Shown here one piece after another: positions 45,401-55,602 of a stretch of 64,000 nucleotides of DNA. The position numbers and the translations under genes were made by a program. This stretch comes from Euglena gracilis (lineage: Eukaryota > Euglenida > Euglenophyceae > Euglenales). The first letter of the stretch is position 1. Every line of letters begins with the position of its first letter. Under the pieces are notes generated by a model that was not told where the DNA came from, made no database searches, and worked only from the letters and a program-made list of their open reading frames with translations. The DNA lies in the NCBI GenBank assembly GCA_039621445.1, contig CP154957.1:9095071-9159070 (forward strand), read 5' to 3'.

Positions 45401-46290
45401 AGGCAGTCCGGTGGTTGCATCGTCGCCCTCACAATGCATAGACGTGCCTGCCAGTTGGGAATATGTTTGTTGAAATCTTGGCCTGGTGAGTCCAGTTTGC
45501 TGGGGCTCTGATAGTGCAAAGAAAATGCCTGGGGCTGAAACCCCCAGGACACACACACAAGCACACGCGCGTGCCCACGCGCGCACACTCACCCACACCC
45601 CCACGCACTTTTCGGTCCTTTTCGGCACACAAATACATCCATGGGCTTACCTTTGGCATGCCGATTTTCCCATATGCATCTGTCAGTTTCTCCCGCATTT
45701 CGATACTTTTGGCCAAACATTAATCAAATGCACAGGCAAAAAGCTATTTTGTACCAAATATGATTTGCTTTGTAGCGCAACCTTGGGAGGGCTTTATATT
45801 ACAAGTGTCGAAATTGCACACTGTGCATTTTTTTTTATAAATCTAACTGACACTAACTGTACACTTAACAGTACCCCCCCCTGCCCACAGACCACCCCTA
45901 TATACCGACCACCCCCAGTCGGGGGTTGTAGGTAAGGGGGTGCGTACGACCACCCCCCCTGGTCGAGGGTTGTGGGTGACAAGGAAAATTTGTTACGACC
46001 ACCCCCGGTTAGGGGTTGCAGGTTGTGGGGTGCGTACGACCCCCCCCCCCCCCCCGGTCGGCGGTTGTTGGAACCCGGCCGGTGGGCAAGGGGGGGGGGG
46101 GCGGGTACATACATGCGCACATGGACACATTCAGGAGTACATACCCCCGCATATGGACACTCACAGATGTCCACACAGACATACAAATGTACATTGATGC
46201 ATGCACCTTCTTTCTCACCCAGTTCCTGCCGCCGGAGGGGTACGACCCCAAGAAGTACCAGTTCTTTGCAGGCTTGGGGCTTCAGCTCGA
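37071..46290 (+). CDS. TFIIIC subunit 5 (GTF3C5/Tfc1, tau95)-like gene, scattered exons
   Basis: RNA polymerase III transcription factor IIIC component, a DNA-promoter (A-box) binding subunit in the nucleus. Best exons: 37,071-37,172, encoding PYYFRPQDPLSHPIFGDKTP and TRNLL (the family's FRPKDPxxHP block), with TTTCAG before and GTGAGG after; 41,816-41,896, ending VECLGVAETTVRFHGLADFQ (family pattern G-V-x-T-x-x-F-x-G-x-A-D-F/Y-Q), followed by GTGAGC; and from 46,223 FLPPEGYDPKKYQFFAG, the continuation after ADFQ, preceded by CACCCAG. All junctions are phase 0. Possible intermediate exons, also phase 0, are 39,776-39,862 and 41,060-41,101, but their products match nothing I know. The 5' and 3' ends were not found, and a 4.3-kb intron holds several transposons. 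Confidence 0.6.
38785..38965. repeat. GACCACCCC...GGGGGTTGTAGGT repeat
   Basis: Alternating CGACGACCCCCGGTTGGGGG and GTTGTAGGTCAGGGGGTG phrases, three units. The same repeat occurs at 45,880-46,085 with four units. Confidence 0.75.
39140..39520. repeat. TGCCCAGTTATTTGGGCAC phrases
   Basis: Four imperfect copies of a short palindromic phrase GCCCAGTTATTTGGGCAC between C/G runs, in the intron between possible TFIIIC exons. Probably a degenerate MITE. Confidence 0.55.
41171..41694. mobile_element. hAT-like MITE, copy 1 of a two-copy family
   Basis: Begins CAGGGGTTTTCTGAAG and ends, reverse-complemented, CAGGCGTTTTCTTAAG. Flanks TTTGGAGC (41,163-41,170) and TTTGCAGC (41,695-41,702) form an 8-bp duplication with one change. 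The interior has GCCAGCCAGCAGCTCAAATC, GGAGGCCGGGCCAGC tandem units and CAAAATGTCGAAAA, shared with the copy at 44,868-45,359. Lies in an intron of the TFIIIC-like gene. Confidence 0.85.
42387..42464. repeat. (CAG)n/(CAA)n trinucleotide repeat
   Basis: About 17 uninterrupted CAG units flanked by CAA units on both sides, ending 29 bp before the left end of the 42,494-44,611 element. Confidence 0.95.
42494..44611. mobile_element. Element with AGGCGG TIRs, about 10-bp target duplication and internal palindromes
   Basis: Left end AGGCGGCACTAATTGCCCAA; right end, reverse-complemented, AGGCGGCGCTAATTGCCCAA (19 of 20 match). Flanks GAATTTTCTT (42,484-42,493) and GAATTTTTTT (44,612-44,621) agree at 9 of 10. 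Inside are dispersed short palindromes built on the same AGGCGG: near 42,959 (GGCGGTTAGCCGCCTAAA), 43,051, 43,620, 43,710 (AGGCGGTTAACCGCCTAAA) and 44,453. No transposase is recognised within. The duplication length points to a Mutator-like mechanism, but that is only an inference. Confidence 0.8.
44868..45359. mobile_element. hAT-like MITE, copy 2, with perfect 16-bp TIRs and 8-bp duplication
   Basis: Starts CAGGGAATTTCTTAAG and ends with its exact reverse complement. GTGTGGGT flanks both sides (44,860-44,867 and 45,360-45,367). The interior is co-linear with the copy at 41,171-41,694. Confidence 0.92.
45545..45605. repeat. (CA)n-rich microsatellite
   Basis: ACACACACAAGCACACGCGC-type sequence with variants; no function inferred. 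Confidence 0.7.
45880..46085. repeat. GACCACCCCC...GGGGGTTGTAGGT repeat, second locus
   Basis: Four units of ACGACCACCCCC followed by GGTCG or AGTCG and GGGGGTTGTAGGT, as at 38.8 kb. Confidence 0.75.
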
Positions 46291-47355
46291 ACAGGCTGTC
46301 CCAGGGACTCGTGCACTACGGGGCGTCCCACTGCGATGTTTGAATCAGTCTATTGCTTCAGGGTTTGCAGCCAATCCGAATTTGGCCAACAGAAATCCTA
46401 GCAGGGCTAGCTTGACCGGCGCGAAGCGCCAATTTTTTTTATCCCCACACTGGCCTGCCCATTTTTGGCCAGTTTTGGTTTTTTTTAGGAACAAAATCAT
46501 CCAAAAATGCATAAAAAACCTCATTTTCACATTGGCGCGCAGCCCCAGAGGAAAATTGTTTTTCCAGTTGGGGGGACCTGGGACCCCCCCCCCCCGGGGA
46601 GGGAGGCGGGTCAAACTAGTCACTATTTTCCCCCAGTTTTTAGCAAAATGGCAAAATGGCTAGCAAGTGGACCCCCCCCCCTCGAGGTGCTTGAGCAATT
46701 GCCTGGTCTGAATATTCGTATGAAGTCTGGGTGCTACTGATTTAGATCAAGCCCATGAAAACGCTCCATAAAAGCTTGAAATACCTCTGCACTCATGTAA
46801 GCGTCCCCAGCAGGTTTGTTGAAAAAATTAAAAAATCAAACAAAAAAAAAAAAAAACCATACCACAGGTTTCATTGGAAGATGCCGAACAACGGAGCTGG
46901 TCTGACTGGATGTACTGTCTCATCAAAAAAAACAACCAAGTGCAACAACCCCTGCGGCAGCCTGTATGTGGTGAAGGAGACCAGCGTTGCTGTCCCCCGC
47001 GCAGGACAGCTTGCGCTCAGGGTGTGAGTGGGTGGCGTGCTGCCTTGCGAACTGATAACACTATCCAAAAAAAAAAAGAGTCTTACTAAATGTATTTGCG
47101 CGTTAGCGCAAAAATTTTTTGTTCTTATTCCCAGAGCACACCTTGCATATAATCAACTGGACTGCACCCATGCCGTTTAAAATACCAACCTGGTCACTCA
47201 ACAGGTAGGTACACACTGAAACACTCCAGGAATACAAAGCAACATAATCCCATCCTTTGCGCTTTCGCGCAAAGGCGGATGGCTGATACACCAATTTGAC
47301 CCACTGTCAGGGGATGGGGATCGGGAACCAGGGTAGCACGTCCCTCCGTTGGGAA

Positions 47356-50300
47356 TCACTTCTTCCCGCCGGCCCCGGTACCGCGGTGCCGCTGCAGGCG
47401 CTTGCTCAGCGCTCCTGCCGCTTCCGCCGCAGCCGGAGGTGTAGTGCCAGCGCTCTCCTTCGCTGCAGGCTTGCCTGTGGAGGCGGTCGACGAGGCTGCT
47501 CCAGCCGGCCTCAGCGCCGCCGGCGGCTTGAACCCCGGCGTCAGGGCGGCCGACAGCGGGCCTTTCAGGGCCTGGACCGGGCCAGGCGGGCCCGTCACGC
47601 CGTAACGCTTCCAGGGCGGCACCCGGGGGTCCTTCTTCGGGGAGACGGGCTCCTCCAACTCCTCCTCCTCCTCCTCCACATCCGCAGGAGGCTCTGGCCG
47701 GGGCACCACCACCTGGGACTCCTCCTCTGCCGCCGGGGCGACAGGCTCCTCCCCTGTGGGCTCCTTCTTCTCCTCCTCCGGCTCTTCGGCCTCCTCCTCT
47801 CCCTCTGGCTCTTCCCTCTCTGCTTCCCCCTCCTCTTCCTCCTCTTCACCACCTTCCTCTTCCTCTCCCAGGGACTGCCCCCTCGCCTCCGTCCCCTGGA
47901 CAGCCTGCGCCAGCAGCTTCCGCCTTTTCTTGTCCTTCATGTACTTCTCCAGCAGTGCCGCCGCCTTCCTCTTCAGGGCCGGATCTTCACCCTCTTCAGC
48001 CTCAGCTTCACCCTCCATCTCTGACCGCTTCCGCTTTGGCGCCTTCGCCTTCGCCTTCGCCGTCGCCTTCTGCTTCCCCTTCTTCTTCTTCTTCTTCTCC
48101 TCACCTTCCTCCTTCCTCTTCCGTGCTTCCTCCTGCAGCGCTTTCCTTCGCTTCGCCTCTTCCTCCAGATGCCTCAGCCGATCAGAGAGGGCAGCGTTCT
48201 CCAGGGGAGACCACATTGGGGAGTACGTCTCAATGGCATTGGCCATCAGGGGCGGCATCGCCTTCGCCACCGGCAGAGGGAGCTGCGCTTGCTTGGAGAT
48301 GCGGTCCACCACCGCCTCCAGCTGTCCGGCTTCTGCGGCACCATCCGCCACCCCCACCACACGAACCGGTGGCTTGCTTCCCCAGGCCGTCAGCCTTGCA
48401 GCCAGTGTCAGGTCCCCACTTTGGAGGAGCAGACCCTCCGCCCCCTCCTCAGTGCGTCTCAGGACCCTTCTCCACAGCCACTCGAGGGTGACCCAGTGCA
48501 GACCTCCAGCTGCAGGGCCAGGCGTCACTGCGGAGGAAGTAGCAGCACCCGCAGGACTGATCCCGCCGCTCTCCGCGTCCCAGAGGGCCACCGGCGGCAC
48601 CTGAGATGTGGAAGGATAACGCGCGCATGGTTTGCGCCAACGCGCAAATGTAGTAACTGATAGCAGAACCACGTATGCACATGGAACATGTGGCTTTTAT
48701 TGGCTCAATAACCACGAAACAACACCAACCCACCAGCCAACACTGCATCCACATCATCACACCCGGCTGCGTTCCAGGTCTCCAGGCCCGTGCAGGATCT
48801 GCAGCTGCTGCTTCACCAGTCGCTTCTGCAGCCCTTCGGCGACGCGGACCCACACGTCCACGCTGATGGACTCCCGGCCTGGGGCCAGCCGGCGAATGTC
48901 CGCAGCCACCGCCTCCACCGCTCCCGCCTGGCCGAACAGGGCCACCGGGATGCTGCCGGCGTTCCTGAGGACTTGGCTCGCCAGGCAGCGTCTGGAAGCC
49001 ATTGAACAGAACGCTCATTTAACGAAGTGCTCTTCGTTTACATTTGCGCGTACGCGCAAATGTAAGCGAGTAGGTCTTGTCTGAACACACCATATGGGGG
49101 AGTTGTCTGCCAAGCATTCACACACGTCTTCAGGATGAATTTTTTTTTAATTTTTAAAAACTGCTTTCTCTCCCCGTGATAGGGACGACACCTCATACCC
49201 TCCATAGAAAAAAAACAGTGACATCCAGGCTGGGTCTGCGGCCCCACCTCCACCGCCGCCATCGACAGGTGCACGTCCAGCGCCACCTGGGGGACCGCCC
49301 CGGCGGAGGCGTACACCAGCACGTGCCTGGGCAGCTCCTCCGGATGCCTGGGCACCACCACCTCCAGCCATCCCCCATCCACACCACCAGGCCTCAGCAC
49401 CTGCACCCCCACGGTCCGGTGACGGAACGACGCCCGCACCTCCTCCCATCGCTCCTCCCACCAGAACCCCGCCTGCATCAGTCGAGCCATGGGTGGAAAC
49501 TCCCCCGCTGGCGACCACTGCCAGCTGCCCAGCCGCGGCACCTGGATGGCCTTGGGCGGCACCGTCCGCCGGAACCTCGCCAGCTCCTCAGCGTCACCCA
49601 CTGTGACACAGACAACGCACGCATTTATTACATTGACAAGCATTCCATTGTGCACACAGTTGCCCGAAAAGGAAAAAAAAGGAAGGTGCAGCTCCATCTC
49701 ACTTGCCCGTTGGCGCAAATGTACTAAAACACATGTCGTCAAACACAGAACGCGTGCAATGCAGGGGGTTCAAACAGACAGCTGGTTTACACACCAATGT
49801 CGGCGCCGATGTGCTCGTTCTCCCGCCTCCACACGAACCCCACCCACATCCGGTCCACCGCCGCGGTCACCGCCGCCGCCAGCCCCTCCAGCGTCACGCC
49901 GGGGGCCTGCAGCGCCGCGACGACCTCGCGGCGGCTGTCGGGGGTCAGCAGCTGGCGCAGCCCCCGGAGATGCGTGGGCAGCAGTTGCCGGGCGTGCACA
50001 CGTAGGCTGGACTCCAGGTTCAGGAGCCCGGCGACGCTGGCCTCACTCTCCTCCACGAAGCGCTGCAGCGGCTGCCACTGCTTCACCACCGCGGCCTGCG
50101 ATCGGAACAGGTATCCCCAATCCAGGGTATCTGTGACCATTCATCACCAACAGCTCAGGCGTATTGTCCTTCATTTGCGCGTGCGCGCAAACAGATTCAG
50201 GGAACACATATGCAATGTACAAAAGGAGTACACCTTGCTCAGAGTGCGGTCCCAGCCGCTCTTGCGGTACGCCAGCGCCAGCCTCTCCACCGGGTCGTCA

Positions 50301-51241
50301 GACAGGTCCAGGCCACCCCTCAGCAGCGCCGCAAACTGGGGGATCGACACCTCCACCACCGCCGTCTGCGCCGCCTGCGCATCGCCGGCGGCGAGCTGCC
50401 GGGCGCTGAGGGGTGCTTCGGGGCGGAGGACGGTGGCGCTGACGCGCTCGTACTGGTCACAGAACATCTTTTTCACATATGGCGGCAAGAACCCAATCAC
50501 CGCAAAACACTGCATGTCACACGTTTCGGGACTGGCACAGAGAGGGGTTAACAACTTGTCCATCATCACAACGCAGAGAAGCGGGCCGCAAAGGATAAAG
50601 GAGACTCTGAGCCAGGGGGAATCGTCTGCAGGTCCCGGGCGTAGTCCTCTGCGCGCCGCAGCAGGGCCTTCACGATGTGCTGCCCCGACAGCACCACGTA
50701 CTGGTGAACTGAGGCAAAGAAAAACATGGTGAACAACAGAGTCAGATCACAGATTTGCGCCACCGCGCAAATGTAATGCCAAATCATGAACATTGAGCAC
50801 ATCCAGAACACTTCGTTTGCGCCAAAGCGCAAATTCAAAAAAAGGAAGCACACCGTTGGCCTGCCGCTGCCAGACGACCACGCGCACCGCCACCACCGGG
50901 GGGTTCGCCAGCAGGTTCTGGTACTTCTTGTTCACCTGCTCCTCGTTCATCGGCCGGATCTGGCCCTCCGTCAGCGCCACGTCGAACGTCAGCTCGGACA
51001 GCAGCAGCATCTTGTCCACCGCCGCGATCCAGCGGTCCAGGCTCTCCGGCGCTGCCTGCGCGATGGTGGGCTGCACCCTCCGCCGGGGGAAGCCGCCGCC
51101 GCCAGATGCCTGCTCTTGGGGCTCGCCCGCACCCCCAGCGCCTGCCGCGCCCCCAGCCGCTCCTGCACCACCCACTGCAGCTGCCGCTGGTACCGCCGTC
51201 GCAGCAGCGCCGGCCACAGGGGGCTCACCAGCAGGATCCAT
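47356..51241 (-). CDS. Uncharacterised seven-exon gene, about 1001-residue acidic/basic protein
   Basis: Exons on the minus strand: 51,241-50,854; 50,708-50,573; 50,531-50,234; 50,095-49,795; 49,600-49,192; 48,991-48,763; 48,600-47,356. All junctions keep phase and the total (3006 nt) is an open frame. Donors are mostly GTGTNN. The start is the ATG of MDPAGEPPVAG, preceded by CCCTGCAG, so an upstream 5' UTR exon is possible. Residues 1-60 are Ala/Gly-rich. Residues about 110-150 (ANPPVVAVRVVVWQ, then VHQYVVLSGQHIVKALLRRA) resemble the GQHR-type turn of ParB/sulfiredoxin-fold proteins, a weak inference. Then come helical regions. Residues about 730-910 are charged coiled-coil, a Lys-rich run (KGKQKATAKAKAKAPKRKR, nuclear-signal-like) and Glu-rich blocks. 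The 41-nt second intron is unusually short. Function unknown. Confidence 0.6.
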
Positions 51242-51289
51242 GGCTGCAGGGAATAAAAGTTAATGACACTTGCGCGTTGGCGCAAATAG

Positions 51290-51950
51290 TGGGTGTTCAA
51301 CTGTGAAAAGTGCACGTCACGTAGGAAGCACGCTTTTATTTTTTTCACCAGTGTCAAACCCCCCCCACCTAAACCCGGAAAATGCATACACAAAAACAGC
51401 TGGAGTCTCCATCAGGGGTCAAAATTCTCAAAAGTTGATTCCGTGAAGAACGTCATTAATGCCCGATATGTTTCTGACCGTCGTCACCGGGGCTATACAG
51501 ATGCATTGTTTTTAAATTCCAACACTCAACGCAGTGGCAGAAAAATGGGAAACAAGTTTCCACCACCAGGACGTCAGCATGCGGATCGCGTAACGCTCCA
51601 ACGGACTGCGTGCGCGCGCGGACCACGACACAGCTGGTGTAACGGCTAATGCAGGGCCCCCGCCCATTACGAAAACAATGCAGTATACACACGCCATTAC
51701 AGAGGGTGGTTTTGACTGCCCAGAAACTGATCAGCAAAAGCATACAACAGGGTGGCTGGCAGTTCCAAAGAACCGGGACGACCAACACAGACGACCCCGT
51801 TGGTAAGGCCTGTGTGGACGTGGAATGCGGAATCTGCACGTGTCTGTTGCCTCTGACACTACTGGCTTACTTTTGGATCCTGAGAAGCAGCTCACAGACG
51901 CCTCACTGATGATGTCCTACTCCACCGCGTAGCTGGTGGCCAGGGGCTGC
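51290..51950. other. Intergenic gap between the two minus-strand genes; nothing recognised
   Basis: About 0.65 kb separating the stop of one gene from the start of the next. It holds no palindrome and no supported coding sequence. If the downstream gene has a 5' UTR exon, it lies here. Confidence 0.45.
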
Positions 51951-51954
51951 TTCA

Positions 51955-54900
51955 CTACACGGCTTCTTCTTCCTCAAACCGTGATCGCCTGCTGGGTGGT
52001 TCTCCGGCCTGTTCCTGAGAAGGACTCCGCTGCCGGACAGCTGACAACGGGGTTCTTTCAACACAGATAGTTCTCAGGTCAGGAGAGGCGTTTGATCGTT
52101 GACATTCCAGAGGATCTCCACCATTGAATGCGGCACACATTTGACCACTAGCAGACGGAAGACGTCTTGCGCGGACGCGCAATATGCCCAACAACGAAAT
52201 AGTCTTGTATGACGTCATCATCAAACACAATTCAATGTTGTCAATGAAATTTGCGCCAACGCGCAAATGCAAACGAGTACGTCTGTTATGATTCTGTGGG
52301 GTTACATTTGCGCGGCCGCGCAAATGTTTTCCAGTGATGACTTTGGGAAGAGGTCCACTTTTGGCAGAGAAAAGCTGACTGACAATTATGAACCATCACC
52401 GTGGACCTCTTCCCAAAGTCATCACTGGAAAACATTTGCGCGGCCGCGCAAATGTAACCCCACAGAATCATAACAGACGTACTCGTTTGCATTTGCGCGT
52501 TGGCGCAAATTTCATTGACAACATTGAAGCTGGCAAAAATGTAGAAGGAACAGGCATCCCGTCACCTCGAAATAGAACCCCGGCTGGCACATTGGGAGGC
52601 TGCACAGTCTGACGAGGAGGCCGTCGTCCGGTGACCTGGTCCCACCGACGCTGAATGCTCTCCACATCTGCTCGCCGGCGCACTCCGCAGAGAGCGTTCA
52701 GCTCTGCGCACACTTCGGGAGACTGCTGCTCTTTGTCCTTCAGCATGGTCACCAGGCTGCTGTGTAGCACCTCTTCCACCTGCTTCACAGTGCCCAGAGG
52801 ACCGTTACCTGAAGTCAGAGATGGAGGACTCTCCCACTCCTCCGGCCACGGTGTGACTGCTTCGTACGTGGACTGGGGATCGGCACCGACATGAGCCTCC
52901 GCGGGACGCAGTGACACGTACCTCACCAGCTCGGACACCAGCCTTCTGGGCTGTCCATCAGCGGGGTGGTCTGCACTGCGCTCCAGCAGATTGTCCAGGT
53001 TCTGCAGACAGACGGCCAGCCACTGCGCCTCCACTCCTCCAGCAGTGACTTTTTTGAATCCCCGTCTTCCGGGACGCACCAGCAGGAACAGATCCATCAC
53101 ATCTTCCGTCGTTGACGCCTCTGGATGCTTCCTCAGAGAGCTGCCCAGCCTGCTCAAGGAGGCCTCGTTCATCTCCTCTGAGAAGCAGCAAGCGGGTAGC
53201 CAGTTGTGCCAGTCATCCCACATGAGCAGGGCGACGGATAGTGTCCGTACGTACTCACTGCGGCCGCGAGAACGCGAGTGGGGCTGGGGGGCTTCCAGGT
53301 GCAACAGCATACACAGCGCAGCGGCCAGCGCCTTCCTGGCCTCGCCACCAGTCCCACGTTGGCGGTGCTCCCAGTGACACTCCCTCACCGCCAACCCAGC
53401 GCGAAGGCGGCCGGCGCCCACACCAGCAGGAGGTCCTCCAGTGCACTGGCCACGGCCAGGTCTGTGCACAGCAGCTTCAGCGCCGCGGCGCTGTGTTGCG
53501 CAGCTGTCGTGTCTGCTTCACGGTGCAGGTCAGCCAGCTTCGACAGTGACCCCCTCTCCAGCTGTGCTCGACCACGGAAGGACTTCGTGAGGTACTTGGC
53601 AGCCTTCGCCTCCTCCTGGTCCAGCCGCTTTTTGGCGTCCCTTGCTTTACTTTTCCTGTCTTGGCATTCACGTTGCAGCACATCTCGCCTACGTCGCAGC
53701 AGCTTCACCAGTGCTGAGAGCCTCTGCCGTCTGTCCTCCGGGACCATCAACATCGCCCCCAGCCACATCTCCAGGGCACGCAGCTTGGGCTTCTCCACCA
53801 CCTGGGGCCTTCCAGAGAGCGTGCCCTTCTGCAAGAACAGAAAGAGTGGCAGGAGGCGCTTATACAGCACGTTGACCACCTGCTTGTAAGGATGCCACAC
53901 CCCATACAAGGGGGGCAATCGCTCCAACGCCTCCGCAGCATTCCAGCGCTGACAGTCTCTGCCGTACACGACCTTCATCTGTCGGTACCACAGGTTCACG
54001 TCGACGAGCAGTGGCAGAGGGGGAGCTACTTGCCGGAGAACGTCCTGCTGCAAGAACCGCAGGATTCTCAGCATGCCGAGCTGGGAGGACACCTTGTCCG
54101 CGGTAACGCTAAAGGGCCGCCACACAGGAGCTTTAGAGGCGGTTCAGCCACACGGAACAGAAACAAAGGGGTTATTTGGTGATTGACGGAATACATTTGC
54201 GCCGAAGCGCAAATGTTAAAAGGGAAAACACAACCAAAGCAGCCATGTACAAAAAGCTAATGAACCTAGGCACATGGAGATCGTAGCCAACACACTCAAT
54301 TTACACAAACAAACACAGTAGTGTGCAACAGGCAACGTAAACAACCAGAATTTAACTACTACACCACTGTAAATTTGCGCCAACGCGCAATCTGTCTGAG
54401 GAAAACATAACGGAAACAGCATCCACTAAGAACAACTACAGAGAGCAATGAGTATCAGTAAACACTCAGAAACCAACTGTATTGCACTTAAACACAAAAC
54501 AGAAGAAACCAAAGTTCACCTACACTCTGCGCCGTGACTGAGGGATGTCCAGAGGAACACGAAACTCTGTGGATGAGAACGGACGGACAGCCACATCCTT
54601 CACCAAACTTCTGAAGTCCTGCAGGTCTGCGTTACAGAGGCAGTGAGCCACGACCACCACCCGATGCAGCAGCTGCTCCAGAGACAGGTAGCCAGGAAAC
54701 TCCTTCATTGCCAGCAACGTAGGCCGCATGACCGCCATAACCGTACAATCTTGGGTCCGCAGGGGCTCCCTCGGGTTGGACGTCTGCTGGATCTTCCAGA
54801 AGTTGTCGAACCAGAGCACCACCGCGCTGCCAGCCATCTGTTCCCAGAGGTCTGACAGGCGGGCTGCCGCCCGCGCCTGCCTTGAGGATTGACTCCAGTC

Positions 54901-55339
54901 TGCCGCCGCTGACCGGATCCCACTTGGCCGCAGGTACCGACTGACGGACCGCTTCATCTCGAGGGGCACGTCATCTGGTCCGATCACAGGCTGTATCGCC
55001 AGGGGGCAGGCGTGCTGACGCAGGGCCCTGTACATTGCCCAGGAGTCTTTCAGCAGCATTTCAGGTCCGGCGACGACGAGGCTCTCGACGCAACTCTTCC
55101 AGCAGGGACTCACCACCCTCGGAGCGCAGGGGGGCACGAGTGTACGCCACCTGGATGACCAAGTTCAGCAGTGGACTGTCCACCTGTAGAACCTTGGCCA
55201 CAAACTCGGGGTAGGTGGCTGCGTAGTGGTCCCGGACCACGCGGCCCAGGATCTTCCCCACTTCGGCACAGCTCACAGCGTCCTCAGAGTACCCAGCCAT
55301 ACCACGCTGCCTGGAACTCTGGCTGCTGGGTTGTGACAT
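51955..55339 (-). CDS. Uncharacterised five-exon gene, about 764-residue protein, possibly transposase-derived
   Basis: Exons on the minus strand: 55,339-55,114; 55,046-54,526; 54,080-53,389; 53,335-52,566; 52,040-51,955. Junction phases agree and the total is 2295 nt. The first and third introns are very short (67 and 53 nt, GTGAGT/GTGAGG donors) and could instead be frameshifts. Start MSQPSSQSS; an upstream Met in frame at 55,420 is less likely. Features: GSAVVLWFDNFWKIQQTSNP around Asp156; LLVDVNLWYRQMKVVYG around Asp276; YGVWHPYKQVVNVLYKRLLP around residue 310; a long basic coiled coil at about 375-440; a disordered C-terminus. Two hydrophobic-strand-then-Asp blocks followed by a conserved His/Tyr block would fit an RNase H-like DDE enzyme, but I cannot place it in a known family. 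The last intron contains a perfect inverted repeat. Confidence 0.5.
52233..52526. repeat. Perfect 126-bp inverted repeat with 42-bp loop
   Basis: 52,233-52,358 is the exact reverse complement of 52,401-52,526. Each arm contains two of the ATTTGCGC hairpins. It lies in the last intron of the 764-residue gene. Identity of the arms means the event is recent, or an assembly fold-back. Confidence 0.9.
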
Positions 55340-55394
55340 TTCAGATGGGTGAACGGGAGCGGGATTGACTGCTGCACTGATGCAAACAGAAGAA

Positions 55395-55600
55395 GGAAAA
55401 GTGTGAAAGCCAACGCGCAATGCTGATTACATTTGCGCCAACGCGCAAATCTGGTTGTATTTGCGCGTTGGCGCAAATGTAATCAGATTTGCGCGTTGGC
55501 GCAAATGTAATCAGCATTGCGCGTTGGCGCAAGTGTAATTGCGTTTGCGCCAACGCGCAAATCTGATTACATTTGCGCCAACGCGCAAATACAACTGCAT
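55395..55600. repeat. Tandem block of ATTTGCGC hairpins upstream of the 764-residue gene
   Basis: Five or six hairpins separated by GTAATCAG or CTGATTAC spacers within 200 bp, just 5' of the minus-strand gene's ATG. The spacer is itself inverted between neighbours, so the block is a palindrome of palindromes. It is in promoter or leader position; a regulatory role is only an inference. Confidence 0.8.
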
Positions 55601-55602
55601 GC

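Noticed and set aside
47296-48024. Plus-strand open frame of 242 codons, Leu/Arg/Ser-rich
   Set aside because: It is the antisense shadow of the charged C-terminal exon of the minus-strand gene (47,356-48,600); no motif, and the sense frame has consistent splice phases.
52041-52148. Alternative longer last exon of the 764-residue gene starting after TCTGCTAG at 52,148
   Set aside because: Its phase does not match the preceding exon; the acceptor at 52,041 keeps the frame. It remains possible if the upstream donor differs.
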